Of a stretch of 10,103 bases of DNA, positions 1 through 7,172 are shown in pieces. Location of the stretch: positions 1 to 10,103 of the forward strand of contig PMSP01000262.1 of assembly GCA_003168315.1 (NCBI GenBank). The letters run 5' to 3'. The first letter of the stretch is position 1; each line of letters opens with the position of its first letter. This DNA is from Opitutaceae bacterium (lineage in GTDB: Bacteria > Verrucomicrobiota > Verrucomicrobiia > Opitutales > Opitutaceae). Position numbers and translations under genes: made by a program. The notes under the pieces were generated by a model. That model searched no databases. It had not been told where the DNA came from and saw nothing but the letters and a program-made list of their open reading frames with translations.

Positions 1-552
1 GGCAAGGGCAGGCGCGGGGACGTCGCCATGCTGGTCTCGGAGGGCAGGCGGCACGGGATCTCCGTCTTCAGCGCGCCCCGCGTCAACCTGGACGGGGAGC
101 CGATCAGCAGCACGAGGATCCGCGAGCGCCTGCAGAAGGGCGACATGAGGGGGGCCGCGGCGCTTCTCGGCTACGCCTACACCGCCGAGGGCACGGTCGT
201 CCACGGGAAGCACCTGGGCAGGACCCTTGGGTTTCCGACGCTCAACCTCGGCTGGTCGCCCGACCTGCGCCCGCTCTACGGGGTCTACGCCGTCCGGGTG
301 AGCGGGGCCAAGTCGTACGGCTGGCTCCCGGCCGTCGCCAACTACGGCCTGCGGCCGACCGTGGAGCAGTCGGTCGAGCCGCGGCTGGAGATCCACCTCC
401 TCGTGGCCTGCCCCTACGGGGCGGGGGATCCCGTCGCCGTCCAGTGGGTGCGGTTCCTGCGGCCGGAGAGGAAGTTCGCCGGGATCGACGAATTGCGGGC
501 CCAGATAGCCCGGGACGTGGCCGAGGCCCGCGCTGAATTTTCCTTGCCGTGA
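1..552 (+). CDS. ribF: Bifunctional riboflavin kinase / FMN adenylyltransferase, C-terminal part (5' truncated by window)
   Basis: RibF converts riboflavin to FMN and then FAD in the cytoplasm. The reading frame is open from base 1, where the first residues GKGRRGDV match the end of the nucleotidyltransferase domain, so the gene starts upstream and the ATG at 28 is internal. The motif ISSTRIRERL (about residues 38-47 of the visible part) closes the adenylyltransferase domain. The riboflavin kinase domain follows, with GTVVHGKHLGRTLGFPTLNL (the GRxxGFPTxN flavin/ATP-binding signature), NYGLRPTV, and LEIHLL carrying the usual catalytic glutamate. About 183 residues are visible, against roughly 310 for a full RibF. 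After the glutamate, the common 'DFxGDLYG' stretch is replaced by VACPYGAGD, a mild divergence. It stops at TGA 550-552, 38 bp before a tRNA gene. Identification is firm. Confidence 0.95.
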   Translation, partial: GKGRRGDVAMLVSEGRRHGISVFSAPRVNLDGEPISSTRIRERLQKGDMRGAAALLGYAYTAEGTVVHGKHLGRTLGFPTLNLGWSPDLRPLYGVYAVRVSGAKSYGWLPAVANYGLRPTVEQSVEPRLEIHLLVACPYGAGDPVAVQWVRFLRPERKFAGIDELRAQIARDVAEARAEFSLP

Positions 553-590
553 TCGGCGCTGATCCTGCTTAATTTCCGACCCGATGGTGC

Positions 591-667
591 GGACCCTTAG
601 CTCAGTTGGTTAGAGCGTTTCCTTGACATGGAAAAGGTCACTGGTTCGAGTCCAGTAGGGTCCACCA
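591..667 (+). tRNA. tRNA-Val (anticodon GAC)
   Basis: A full cloverleaf can be drawn. The 7-bp acceptor stem is GGACCCT (591-597) with AGGGTCC (657-663). The D stem is GCTC/GAGC with loop AGTTGGTTA. The anticodon stem is TTTCC/GGAAA with loop TTGACAT, giving anticodon GAC at 625-627. The variable loop is AGGTC. The T stem is ACTGG/CCAGT with loop TTCGAGT. The discriminator base is A664 and the CCA end is encoded (665-667). GAC reads the valine codons GUC and GUU. No obvious terminator follows; the next gene starts 60 bp downstream. Confidence 0.97.
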
Positions 668-727
668 CCGCGCGAGCGCCGCGCATATGCTTGGCAAACG
701 CATAGATCTGGCGCAACATACCCTTAC

Positions 728-2236
728 ATGGCAAATACCACCCCGCACGACGAGCATGAGCACGCGCCCTTCTCACTTCCCCTCTTCATAACGACCGTGC
801 TCGGCTCCCTGGCGGCCCTGCTGGCGTCGCTGAGGCTCATATTCCCGCGCGTGTGGGACGCGCAGACGGTCGCCCCGCTTTGGAAGGGCCTGGTCGCCTT
901 CCTCGCGCTCAGCCTCGTCAACTGCTTCATCGAGTACGTCTTCCACCGGTACGTCCTCCACAAGCCGGCGATCCCGCTCCTGCGCCGCTTCTACCGCCAG
1001 CACACCCTGCACCACGCCCTGACGCGCATTGCGCGCAAGTCCACCCGCGACGGAAAGGGACTCATGTTCATCGAGAACAAGTACCCCATCCTCGACGAGG
1101 ACCAGAACGAGGCGTCGTTCTTCCCGTGGTACACGCTCGTCGTGTTCGCGGGGATCCTTACCCCGCTCCTCTCGCTCCTGCAGTGGGCGCTCCCGACTTT
1201 CCCCTGGTTCTTCTCGGGCTTCGCGGCGCTCGCCTCCTCCCTTGCCATCTACGAGCTTGTCCACGCGATCGAGCACTGGTCGCTCGAGAGGTGGGAGCCC
1301 ATGATCGAGAGCAAGCGCTGGGGATGGTTCTGGCGCCCGGCCTACAGCTTCCACCTGCGCCACCACGCGGTCATTGACTGCAACGAGTCCATCTCGGGCT
1401 TCTTCTGCCTGCCGATCGCCGACTGGGCGTTCGGGACCTGCCTGATGCCGCGCAGCATCTACGCCGACGGCCAGGAATGGAACCCGGACGAGTTCGTCAG
1501 CCCTCGGCCGATCTGGCCCATCCGGATGCTGGACGAGGCCGCCGACCGCGCCGTGCAGCGGCACCGCGCCGGGGACACGCAGCCCGCCCCGTTCAGCCAC
1601 GCCTCGACCCAGGGGGAGCGGATCGCGAACTGGGTGACGCATGGCCTCGGGCTCGTCGTGAGCGTCATGGCCTTTGCGCTCCTCGTCGTCTCCTCGAGCC
1701 TCTACGGGGACGCCTGGCACATTGTCAGCTTCAGCGTCTTCGGGGCGACCCTCCTGGCCCTCTACACGATCTGGGCCCTCTACGATGCCTGGCACACCGA
1801 GCGCGGGAAGCAGTTCTTCCTCAAGCTCGGGCGGGCGTCGGCCTTCCTCCTCATCGCCGGAACCTACACCCCGTTCATGCTGGTAAGCCTCAGGGGACCA
1901 TGGGGATGGACATTATTTGGCGTCGTTTGGGGCCTGTGTGCGCTCGGCATCGCCTTCCAGTTCGTCGTCGGGAACCGCTACCGGGTCACCTCCGCGGCGG
2001 CCACGCTCTTCGTCGGCTGGATGATCGTCGTGGCGATCAAGCCGCTGTTCGCGGCGGTGCCGCACGGCGGGCTCTGGCTCCTGCTGGCGGGCGGCCTGTG
2101 CTACACGGCGGGGACCATCCTGGCCGGGTTGCGGCATGTCCGGTTCCACTACGCGTTCCGCAACGCGTTGGTGCTGGGCGGCAGCACCTGCCATCTCCTC
2201 GCGGTCCTCCTCTTCGTCCTGCCGCCGCACATCTGA
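728..2236 (+). CDS. Fusion membrane protein: fatty acid hydroxylase/sterol desaturase domain + hemolysin III-like (PAQR-type) domain
   Basis: This 502-aa membrane protein has two recognisable halves. Residues about 15-245 carry the histidine boxes of the fatty acid hydroxylase superfamily, which bind a di-iron centre: HRYVLH (H73, H78), QHTLHH (H92, H95, H96), HAIEH (H179, H183) and HLRHH (H209, H212, H213), set among hydrophobic helices. Residues about 295-502 resemble hemolysin III: ERIANWVTHGLGL, then IAGTYTPFML (377-385), several transmembrane stretches, and a final helix ending GGSTCH (H489). In that family the metal site is normally made by Ser-x3-His in TM2, an Asp in TM3 and HxxxH in TM7. 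Here the equivalents are W349/D353, G368 and H474/R478, so the site is altered. The hydroxylase half looks catalytically complete, and its substrate cannot be read from the sequence. Start ATG 728 has no clear Shine-Dalgarno. Function of the HlyIII half is unknown. A VOC gene follows after 19 bp. Confidence 0.88.
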   Translation: MANTTPHDEHEHAPFSLPLFITTVLGSLAALLASLRLIFPRVWDAQTVAPLWKGLVAFLALSLVNCFIEYVFHRYVLHKPAIPLLRRFYRQHTLHHALTRIARKSTRDGKGLMFIENKYPILDEDQNEASFFPWYTLVVFAGILTPLLSLLQWALPTFPWFFSGFAALASSLAIYELVHAIEHWSLERWEPMIESKRWGWFWRPAYSFHLRHHAVIDCNESISGFFCLPIADWAFGTCLMPRSIYADGQEWNPDEFVSPRPIWPIRMLDEAADRAVQRHRAGDTQPAPFSHASTQGERIANWVTHGLGLVVSVMAFALLVVSSSLYGDAWHIVSFSVFGATLLALYTIWALYDAWHTERGKQFFLKLGRASAFLLIAGTYTPFMLVSLRGPWGWTLFGVVWGLCALGIAFQFVVGNRYRVTSAAATLFVGWMIVVAIKPLFAAVPHGGLWLLLAGGLCYTAGTILAGLRHVRFHYAFRNALVLGGSTCHLLAVLLFVLPPHI

Positions 2237-2255
2237 CGGGCGTCCGCCGGTTGAT

Positions 2256-2573
2256 ATGAGGTTTCGGTCCAACAACTGCGTGGCGATCCATTTGCGGAGC
2301 CTAGCGAAGGCCAAGCGGTTCTACGGCGATGTCCTCGGGTTCAAGCTGAGGAGCAAGACAAAGGACCAGCTCGAATTCGACACGGGTGTGCTCCATCTCT
2401 ACGTCAACCGGTCTTCCAAGGCGCAGCCGCCGGTCCCGTCGTTCAGCGTGAAGAGCATCGAGAAGGCGAAGCGCCTCCTGAAGGGGGCGCGCTGCCAGAT
2501 CCTCGTCGACCGCGGAAGCTCGCTGTATTTCCGGGACCCCTTTGGAAATATCTTTGATGTCGTTGAGGACTGA
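2256..2573 (+). CDS. VOC (glyoxalase/bleomycin-resistance fold) family protein
   Basis: A 105-aa single-module vicinal-oxygen-chelate protein. Visible hallmarks are the opening strand with H12 (VAIHLRSL), the helix KAKRFYGDVLGFKL (about 18-31), LEFDTGVLHLYV (40-50, with E40 and H47), and the terminal RDPFGNIFDVVE. The usual DPxGNxxE ending here puts Asp (D101) near the position normally held by a metal-binding Glu. Two such modules normally pair to form one site, so a homodimer is likely. Members include lyases, dioxygenases and antibiotic-binding proteins, and substrate cannot be assigned. The ATG at 2256 was chosen because homology begins there; the same frame is open further upstream but overlaps the preceding fusion gene. 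It starts 19 bp after that gene's stop, so the two are probably co-transcribed. Confidence 0.85.
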   Translation: MRFRSNNCVAIHLRSLAKAKRFYGDVLGFKLRSKTKDQLEFDTGVLHLYVNRSSKAQPPVPSFSVKSIEKAKRLLKGARCQILVDRGSSLYFRDPFGNIFDVVED

Positions 2574-2637
2574 GCGGCCGGCTTCCGCGCCCAGATGGCG
2601 CGCCGCCTGCTCCCGGGAGGCGCCGCATCCCCTGAAA

Positions 2638-4260
2638 ATGACGCCCAGCCCCCGGTCCACGCTTTTGCCCGCCGTTGCCTGCGCCGTCCTGGCCCTCGCC
2701 GGGTGCGGCCGGAGGGAGACCCCGGTTGAGGCGGGCATCCGGACCCAGACTCTCCTCGTCGGGAACGGCGCGGAGCCCGCGGACCTGGACCCGCAGGTCA
2801 TCATCGCCTTCACCGACTCCCAGATCGCCTACACGCTCTTCGAGGGGTTGACGAAGCTGGAGGGAAGCACGTCGGCCGCCGTCCCCGCGGCGGCCGAGAA
2901 GTGGGACGTGTCGGCCGACGGGAAGGTCTACACCTTCCATTTGCGCCCCAGCGGGCGCTGGTCCAACGGCGACCCCGTCACCGCCGACGACTTCGCCTAT
3001 TCCTTCCAGCGGATCCTGACGCCCGCCTTCGGCTCGGAGTATTCCTACATGCTGTGGCCGATCAGGAACGCCGAGGCGTTCAACGCGGGCAAGATAACCG
3101 ACTTCTCGCTCGTGGGCGTCAAGGCGCTCGACCCCCTGACGCTCCAGCTGACGCTCGCGAAGCCCACGCCCTACCTGCCGGCGCTTGCGTCGCACACGAC
3201 GTGGCTCCCGGTCCACAAGGCGGTCATCGAGAAGTACGGGAGGATGGACGAGAAGGGCACGCGGTGGACGCGGCCGGGCAACCTTGTCGGCAACGGCGCC
3301 TTCACGCTCGCCGAGTGGATCCCGAACGCCCGGATTGCCGTCGTCAAGAACCCGCTCTACTGGGACGCCGCCAGCACCCGGCTCAGCCGGGTCGAGTTCT
3401 ATCCGATCGAGAAACCGGACATCGAGGAGCTCAACTACCGGTCGGGGCAGCTTCACGCGACCTACGCTCTGCCGGCCTCGAAGATCGACGCCTACCGCGG
3501 GCACCAGCCGCCGGATTTCGCGGTCGATAAGATGCTCGGGACGTTCTACCTGTTCATCAACGTCAACAGGCCCCCGTTCGACAACGTGAAGCTGAGGCTC
3601 GCCCTGGCGCACGCCGTGGACCGGGAGGAGCTGTCGCGCGACATCACGAAGGGGACGTACCCCCCGGCCCACTGCCTGACGCCCCCCGACTGCGGCGGAT
3701 ACACGTCGCGCACGCAGATATCGGACGACTTTGACGAGGCGCGGCGCCTGCTCGCGGAGGCGGGCTATCCCGGCGGCAAGGGCCTTCCCTCGATCGAGGT
3801 GCAGTGCTACGAGACCGAGATCCCGCTGAGGGAGCTCGAGGCGATCCAGGCGATGTGGCTGAAGGAGCTGAACGTCCACATCACGATAGCCGAGGTCGAG
3901 CAGAAGACGCTGTTCCAGAACCAGCAGGACAGGAACTACTCGGTCTCGTTCTCGGGCTGGGTCGCCGACTACCCGGACCCGCTCACGTTCCTCGGCGTGA
4001 TGGTCACCGGTGGCGGGAACAACTGGGCCGGCTGGAGCAACAGGGAGTTTGACGGCCTGATCGATGCCGCGTCGAACGAGCCCGACAACGCGAAGCGCCT
4101 CGAGATTTTCCAGAAGGCCGAGTCCATCCTCCTTGGCGAGGCTCCCCTCATCCCCCTCTACGTGAAGCCCCAGGTCTACGCCAGGATGCCGGTCATCAAG
4201 GGGTGGACGACGACGAGTGTCGGGTTCCACGAGTTCAACAGGATGTGGCTGGAGAAGTAG
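2638..4260 (+). CDS. ABC transporter family-5 substrate-binding lipoprotein (OppA/DppA-like)
   Basis: A 540-aa periplasmic solute-binding protein of the oligopeptide type. The N-terminus MTPSPRSTLLPAVACAVLALAGC is a lipoprotein signal with lipobox LAGC, so Cys23 would be lipidated. The mature part shows family-5 landmarks: GNGAEPADLDPQ, YTLFEGLTKLEG, AAEKWDVSADGKVYTFHLRP, WSNGDPVTADDFAYSFQRIL, GNGAFTLAEW, a long helical middle region with RLALAHAVDREELS, and YPDPLTFLGVM. Length is normal for the family (about 530-560). ATG 2638 was chosen because it places the signal peptide at the N-terminus; the frame is open upstream, but that would bury the signal. A GGGAGG at 2615-2620 is 17 bp from the ATG, longer than ideal spacing. 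No permease or ATPase genes are adjacent, so it must use components encoded elsewhere. The ligand may be peptides; an oligosaccharide is possible given the downstream mannanase. Confidence 0.93.
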   Translation: MTPSPRSTLLPAVACAVLALAGCGRRETPVEAGIRTQTLLVGNGAEPADLDPQVIIAFTDSQIAYTLFEGLTKLEGSTSAAVPAAAEKWDVSADGKVYTFHLRPSGRWSNGDPVTADDFAYSFQRILTPAFGSEYSYMLWPIRNAEAFNAGKITDFSLVGVKALDPLTLQLTLAKPTPYLPALASHTTWLPVHKAVIEKYGRMDEKGTRWTRPGNLVGNGAFTLAEWIPNARIAVVKNPLYWDAASTRLSRVEFYPIEKPDIEELNYRSGQLHATYALPASKIDAYRGHQPPDFAVDKMLGTFYLFINVNRPPFDNVKLRLALAHAVDREELSRDITKGTYPPAHCLTPPDCGGYTSRTQISDDFDEARRLLAEAGYPGGKGLPSIEVQCYETEIPLRELEAIQAMWLKELNVHITIAEVEQKTLFQNQQDRNYSVSFSGWVADYPDPLTFLGVMVTGGGNNWAGWSNREFDGLIDAASNEPDNAKRLEIFQKAESILLGEAPLIPLYVKPQVYARMPVIKGWTTTSVGFHEFNRMWLEK

Positions 4261-4267
4261 GGCCGGC

Positions 4268-4310
4268 TGGCGCCGATGTGTGGCGATCCCGCCGGGCCGC
4301 CGCGGCGCCA
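4268..4310. terminator. Possible GC-rich hairpin between the binding protein and mannanase genes
   Basis: TGGCGCC (4268-4274) is complementary to GGCGCCA (4304-4310). A smaller GGCG/CGCC stem (4282-4285 with 4290-4293) can form inside the 29-nt loop. It lies just after the TAG at 4258-4260. No T-run follows, so it is not a standard intrinsic terminator. Confidence 0.25.
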
Positions 4311-4319
4311 ATGTTCCGA

Positions 4320-4354
4320 TTGACAGGATTTTGCCGCGGGTAGCTGATCGCGCC
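4320..4354 (+). promoter_or_regulatory. Possible promoter region of the mannanase gene
   Basis: A perfect -35 hexamer TTGACA occurs at 4320-4325. No good -10 box follows at 15-18 bp; the nearest sequence is TAGCTGAT around 4341-4348. If used, transcription would begin almost at the ATG at 4355, giving a leaderless or very short-leader mRNA, or translation could begin at the second in-frame ATG (4367). Weak evidence. Confidence 0.22.
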
Positions 4355-5887
4355 ATGCAAAACCCCATGAAGGCGCTTTGCTGTGCGGCCGTCGCGCTCC
4401 TTGCCTGCAGCCCGGCTCTCAATGCGGAAGGGGCGGTGGCCAAGCCCGTCACGCCGCAGGCCTCGCCCGAGGCCACGGCGCTCCTGCAGGTCCTTTATGA
4501 CATCTCCGGCAGGTACACCCTGACGGGCCAGCACAACTTCCCGAACACGAAGAGCAGGAACTCGCAGTTCGCTGCCAGGTACATCGGCAAGACGCCTGCG
4601 ATATTCGGAACGGACTGGGGGCACGCCAAGGCGGGCGACTCCGACTCCTACCTGGCGCGGCCCGACATCGTGCAGGAGGCGATCCGGCAGCATCAGCTGG
4701 GTTCCCTCGTGACGATCTGCTGGCACGCGGTGCCCCCGACCGCCGACGAGCCGATCACCTTCCGCCAGCTCCCGGGCAGCGACCCGAAGGCGCTGAAGAG
4801 CGTCCAGGGGAAGCTCCTGGACGAGCAGTTCAAGGACGTGCTGACCCCGGGGACGGCGCTCTACATCAAATGGTGCTCCCAGGTCGACGAGATCGCGGTG
4901 TTCCTGAAGCAGCTCCAGGACGCGCATGTCCCCGTCCTCTGGAGGCCCTACCACGAGATGAACGGGGACTGGTTCTGGTGGGGCGGCCGGACGGGTGAGT
5001 ACAGCACCCTGGCGCTCTACAAGCAGCTGTTCGACCGCCTGGTGAACCACCACCACCTCACCAACCTGATCTGGGTGTGGAGCATGGACCGGCCTAGCAA
5101 GCCCGGGATGGAGCACGCCAAGTTCTTCCCCGGGACCGAGTACGTGGACGTCCTCGCCCTCGACGTCTACGGAAGCGACTTCTCGCAGGCCTACTACGAC
5201 AGCCTGGTTTCCCTCTCGCAGGGGAAGCCGATGGCCCTCGCCGAGGTCGGCAACCCGCCGACGCCCGAGATCCTGAAACAGCAGCCCCGGTGGACCTACT
5301 GGATGACCTGGGCATCGATGGTCCGGAACACCTCGAAGAAGGAATATGCCGCCCTAATGGCCGATCCCCAGGTGCTGAGCCTCGACGATCCCGCCTACGC
5401 CTCGGTCATGGCCGGCTACAGGAAGGCCTGCGGCCTGCCGCCCCTCCACTTTGAGCCGGCGCCAGCTGATTTCTCGGGAATCTGGGTGCTGAACGAGGAC
5501 AGGAGCGACCTCGGCCGAATGGGGGCGGCCACGGCGCCCGCGCGCCTCGAGGTCGCCCAGAACGGCAACGACCTATCGGTCAAGACGACCCGCGTTGTCG
5601 AGTACTGGGACGACCAGGTGAGCGAGGACAAGCTCACCCTGGACGGCGCCGAGTCCAAGTCACAGTACATGAACTCGCCAAGGGTCACGACGGCCCGACT
5701 TGAGAACGGCGGCAACGAGATCATCACCGAGTCGACCGTGAGCTTCACCTGGGGCGCGCCCGGCTCAAAGATGACAATGAAGGAGACCTGGACGCTCCTC
5801 GACGGCGGCAAGGCCCTCTCGATCCACAGGTCGTCGGTGTCGCCGCGCGGCCCCCAGGAGATGACAATGGTATTCAGCAAGCTCTAG
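4355..5887 (+). CDS. Secreted GH26 beta-mannanase-like glycoside hydrolase with C-terminal beta-rich domain
   Basis: A 510-aa exported enzyme. The N-terminus MQNPMKALCCAAVALLAC is a signal peptide. Cleavage could be after ALNA, or the protein could be a lipoprotein at LLAC, and the sequence does not decide. Residues about 30-365 form a glycoside hydrolase family 26 domain (TIM barrel; typically endo-1,4-beta-mannanase). The general acid/base is in WRPYHEMNGDWFWWGG (E201) and the nucleophile in MALAEVGNPP (E297). LTGQHN, FGTDWGH and ICWHAVPPT are further family-like stretches. From residue 372 a separate domain begins with DFSGIWVLNEDRSDLG and runs to the end as amphipathic strands ending in SIHRSSVSPRGPQEMTMVF, a lipocalin-like pattern seen in other bacterial proteins but not part of GH26. 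ATG 4355 starts the signal peptide; the frame is open upstream inside the preceding gene. The likely role is mannan breakdown beside a binding lipoprotein. Confidence 0.9.
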   Translation: MQNPMKALCCAAVALLACSPALNAEGAVAKPVTPQASPEATALLQVLYDISGRYTLTGQHNFPNTKSRNSQFAARYIGKTPAIFGTDWGHAKAGDSDSYLARPDIVQEAIRQHQLGSLVTICWHAVPPTADEPITFRQLPGSDPKALKSVQGKLLDEQFKDVLTPGTALYIKWCSQVDEIAVFLKQLQDAHVPVLWRPYHEMNGDWFWWGGRTGEYSTLALYKQLFDRLVNHHHLTNLIWVWSMDRPSKPGMEHAKFFPGTEYVDVLALDVYGSDFSQAYYDSLVSLSQGKPMALAEVGNPPTPEILKQQPRWTYWMTWASMVRNTSKKEYAALMADPQVLSLDDPAYASVMAGYRKACGLPPLHFEPAPADFSGIWVLNEDRSDLGRMGAATAPARLEVAQNGNDLSVKTTRVVEYWDDQVSEDKLTLDGAESKSQYMNSPRVTTARLENGGNEIITESTVSFTWGAPGSKMTMKETWTLLDGGKALSIHRSSVSPRGPQEMTMVFSKL

Positions 5888-6015
5888 AATTGGCGCAGGC
5901 TTTCGATTTCACCCACGGCTACCTTGGGCGATGATTCGACCATCTCGCGCGATGACTCGATCGCGCCGTCGGCAATTGGTGGTGGCTGCGCATTTGCCCA
6001 CCTCAGGCCGCGCCG
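5888..6015. other. Intergenic region between convergent genes, with a perfect hairpin
   Basis: This 128-bp gap separates the + strand mannanase from the - strand DMT transporter. It contains GCGCGAT (5947-5953) and ATCGCGC (5960-5966), a perfect 7-bp stem with a 6-nt loop GACTCG. It could serve as a bidirectional transcription stop, but neither side has a T-run, so this is tentative. Nothing else is recognisable. Confidence 0.35.
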
Positions 6016-6885
6016 TCATCGACTCAAATTTATGAAGATGCTTCCCGCGACGCAGCAACCCATACCGATCAGGGCGCTCGGGGTCCAGTGGTAGTGTTCC
6101 CAGACGGTCGAGATCGTGAGGGCTACAAGAGGAAAGAGCACGCCTGTGTATGCCGCCCGTCCCGCCCCAATTCGCCCAATCAGGGTCAGATACGCGCCGA
6201 AAGCAAGGACTGAACCGAAGATGGCCAGATAGGCGAGCGAAAGGACGTAGGACGCGCACCAGGCGACATGAAACGACTGGCCGGTCAGCAATCCGATCAA
6301 TCCGATTGTCGCAGCGCCATAGGCCATTCCGTATGCGTTGGTCTGCAGGATGGGCATCCCCTCCCTCTGGTTGCGGACGGCCATGAGGTTCCCGGCGCTC
6401 GCGGACGTGGTTCCCAACAGCGCGAACGTGAGCCCTGTCAGGCTCGCGCTCATGGAATGAATCTCTTCAAGCTCGGGCCAGAAGACCAGGGCCACACCTG
6501 CGAGCCCAAGGCCCGCGCCGAACCCGGTGCGCAGGGAGATCGGCGCGCCGAAGACTAGCCGGCCGCCGATAAGGTTCATCGGGATGATGGCGGTAAAGAT
6601 CACCGACACGACGCCGGAGGGGATCGAGCGCTCCGCAAGGTAGACGAGAAGCAGATTGATGCCAAAAAGGCACGCGCCTTGGGCCGCGGCGCGCCGATGC
6701 TGCAGCGCCGTTAGCGCGAGCGGAATCCGGCGGACCGCGCACCAAAGAAAAAGGAGTGCGCTCGCCAATCCGAATCGGAGCATAACCGAGGTGGTGGGCG
6801 CCGTGGATTCCAACTGGTAGGTGATAGCAATCCAGGTGGTTCCCCAAATGAGGACCGTTGCGAGGTAAAGGAAGGGTGTGCCCAT
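6016..6885 (-). CDS. EamA/DMT-family transporter (putative metabolite exporter)
   Basis: A 289-aa integral inner-membrane protein of the drug/metabolite transporter superfamily. It has two EamA halves (about residues 5-130 and 150-286) and roughly ten hydrophobic helices, the normal architecture and length. Family-style features are ATVLIWGTTWIAI at the N-terminus, MLRFGLASALLFLW in helix 2, and the second-half pattern with SVLAFGAYLTLIGRIGAGRAA followed by FPLVALTIST. The family exports amino acids, nucleotides and other small molecules; the substrate cannot be told from sequence. Start is ATG at 6885, without a clear Shine-Dalgarno. It faces the mannanase gene convergently. An AT-rich perfect palindrome lies 66-95 bp upstream and may be an operator. 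It is the first gene of the run of - strand genes. Confidence 0.9.
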   Translation of the reverse strand: MGTPFLYLATVLIWGTTWIAITYQLESTAPTTSVMLRFGLASALLFLWCAVRRIPLALTALQHRRAAAQGACLFGINLLLVYLAERSIPSGVVSVIFTAIIPMNLIGGRLVFGAPISLRTGFGAGLGLAGVALVFWPELEEIHSMSASLTGLTFALLGTTSASAGNLMAVRNQREGMPILQTNAYGMAYGAATIGLIGLLTGQSFHVAWCASYVLSLAYLAIFGSVLAFGAYLTLIGRIGAGRAAYTGVLFPLVALTISTVWEHYHWTPSALIGMGCCVAGSIFINLSR

Positions 6886-6950
6886 GAATTTGGGCGGATC
6901 GAAATCCGCGAGGGCATAAAGGCGACGCGCCCCAGCACTGTCAATAAATC

Positions 6951-6980
6951 AATATCAACATATTCGCATATGTTGATATT
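6951..6980. promoter_or_regulatory. AT-rich perfect palindrome upstream of the DMT transporter, candidate operator
   Basis: AATATCAACATAT (6951-6963) is an exact inverted repeat of ATATGTTGATATT (6968-6980), separated by TCGC. A 13-bp perfect dyad of almost pure A/T stands out in this GC-rich window. It lies about 66 bp before the transporter start, a normal place for a repressor site. It is not followed by a T-run in either direction, which argues against a terminator. Its shape (AT-rich dyad with ACATAT core) suits a winged-helix regulator such as ArsR or MarR type, but no regulator gene is in the window. Confidence 0.5.
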
Positions 6981-7058
6981 TATAGAGGTGTGCAGCGCTG
7001 ACGCGCTAGGGCGGGCCCTCGACTTCATCGAAGGCGCGCCCTGAGGTGAGCTAGCCCA

Positions 7059-7172
7059 TTAGGTGAAAGGATCGAGGCAATTGACGCCTGATCTTTGGAA
7101 ATCAGCCACATTGCGCGTGACGACCGTGAGGCCGTGCTCAAGCCCAGTGGCCGCAATCACTACTGCCGGAAA
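7059..7172 (-). pseudogene. C-terminal remnant of a PIN-domain (VapC/FitB-like) toxin
   Basis: Read on the - strand from about 7172, the frame encodes FPAVVIAATGLEHGLTVVTR followed by NVADFQRSGVNCLDPFT and stops at TAA (7061-7059). This closely follows the C-terminal third of type II toxins of the PIN family, where the consensus is roughly 'DALIAATALEHGLTLVTRNVxDF'. The catalytic Asp that should precede LIAAT is absent (PAVVIAAT), and the N-terminal two thirds, with the other acidic residues, are missing. Upstream, the frame continues without homology to about 7268 and has no ATG. It is therefore a broken gene. It lies 332 bp downstream of an intact PIN toxin but is not a copy of it, so it comes from a third toxin-antitoxin module. 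Confidence 0.75.

Noticed and set aside
553..727. tRNA-Val as an integration site
   Set aside because: No partial second copy of the tRNA 3' end appears elsewhere in the window and the flanking genes look like ordinary chromosome.
773..1795. 340-aa open frame on the - strand opposite the hydroxylase fusion
   Set aside because: Low-complexity Arg/Glu/Val-rich shadow frame; the + strand has unmistakable histidine boxes and HlyIII motifs.
2443..4476. 677-aa open frame on the - strand opposite the binding-protein gene
   Set aside because: It is a GC-rich antisense shadow: composition is dominated by Arg, Gly, Val and Leu, there are no domains, and it lies fully opposite a clear family-5 binding protein.
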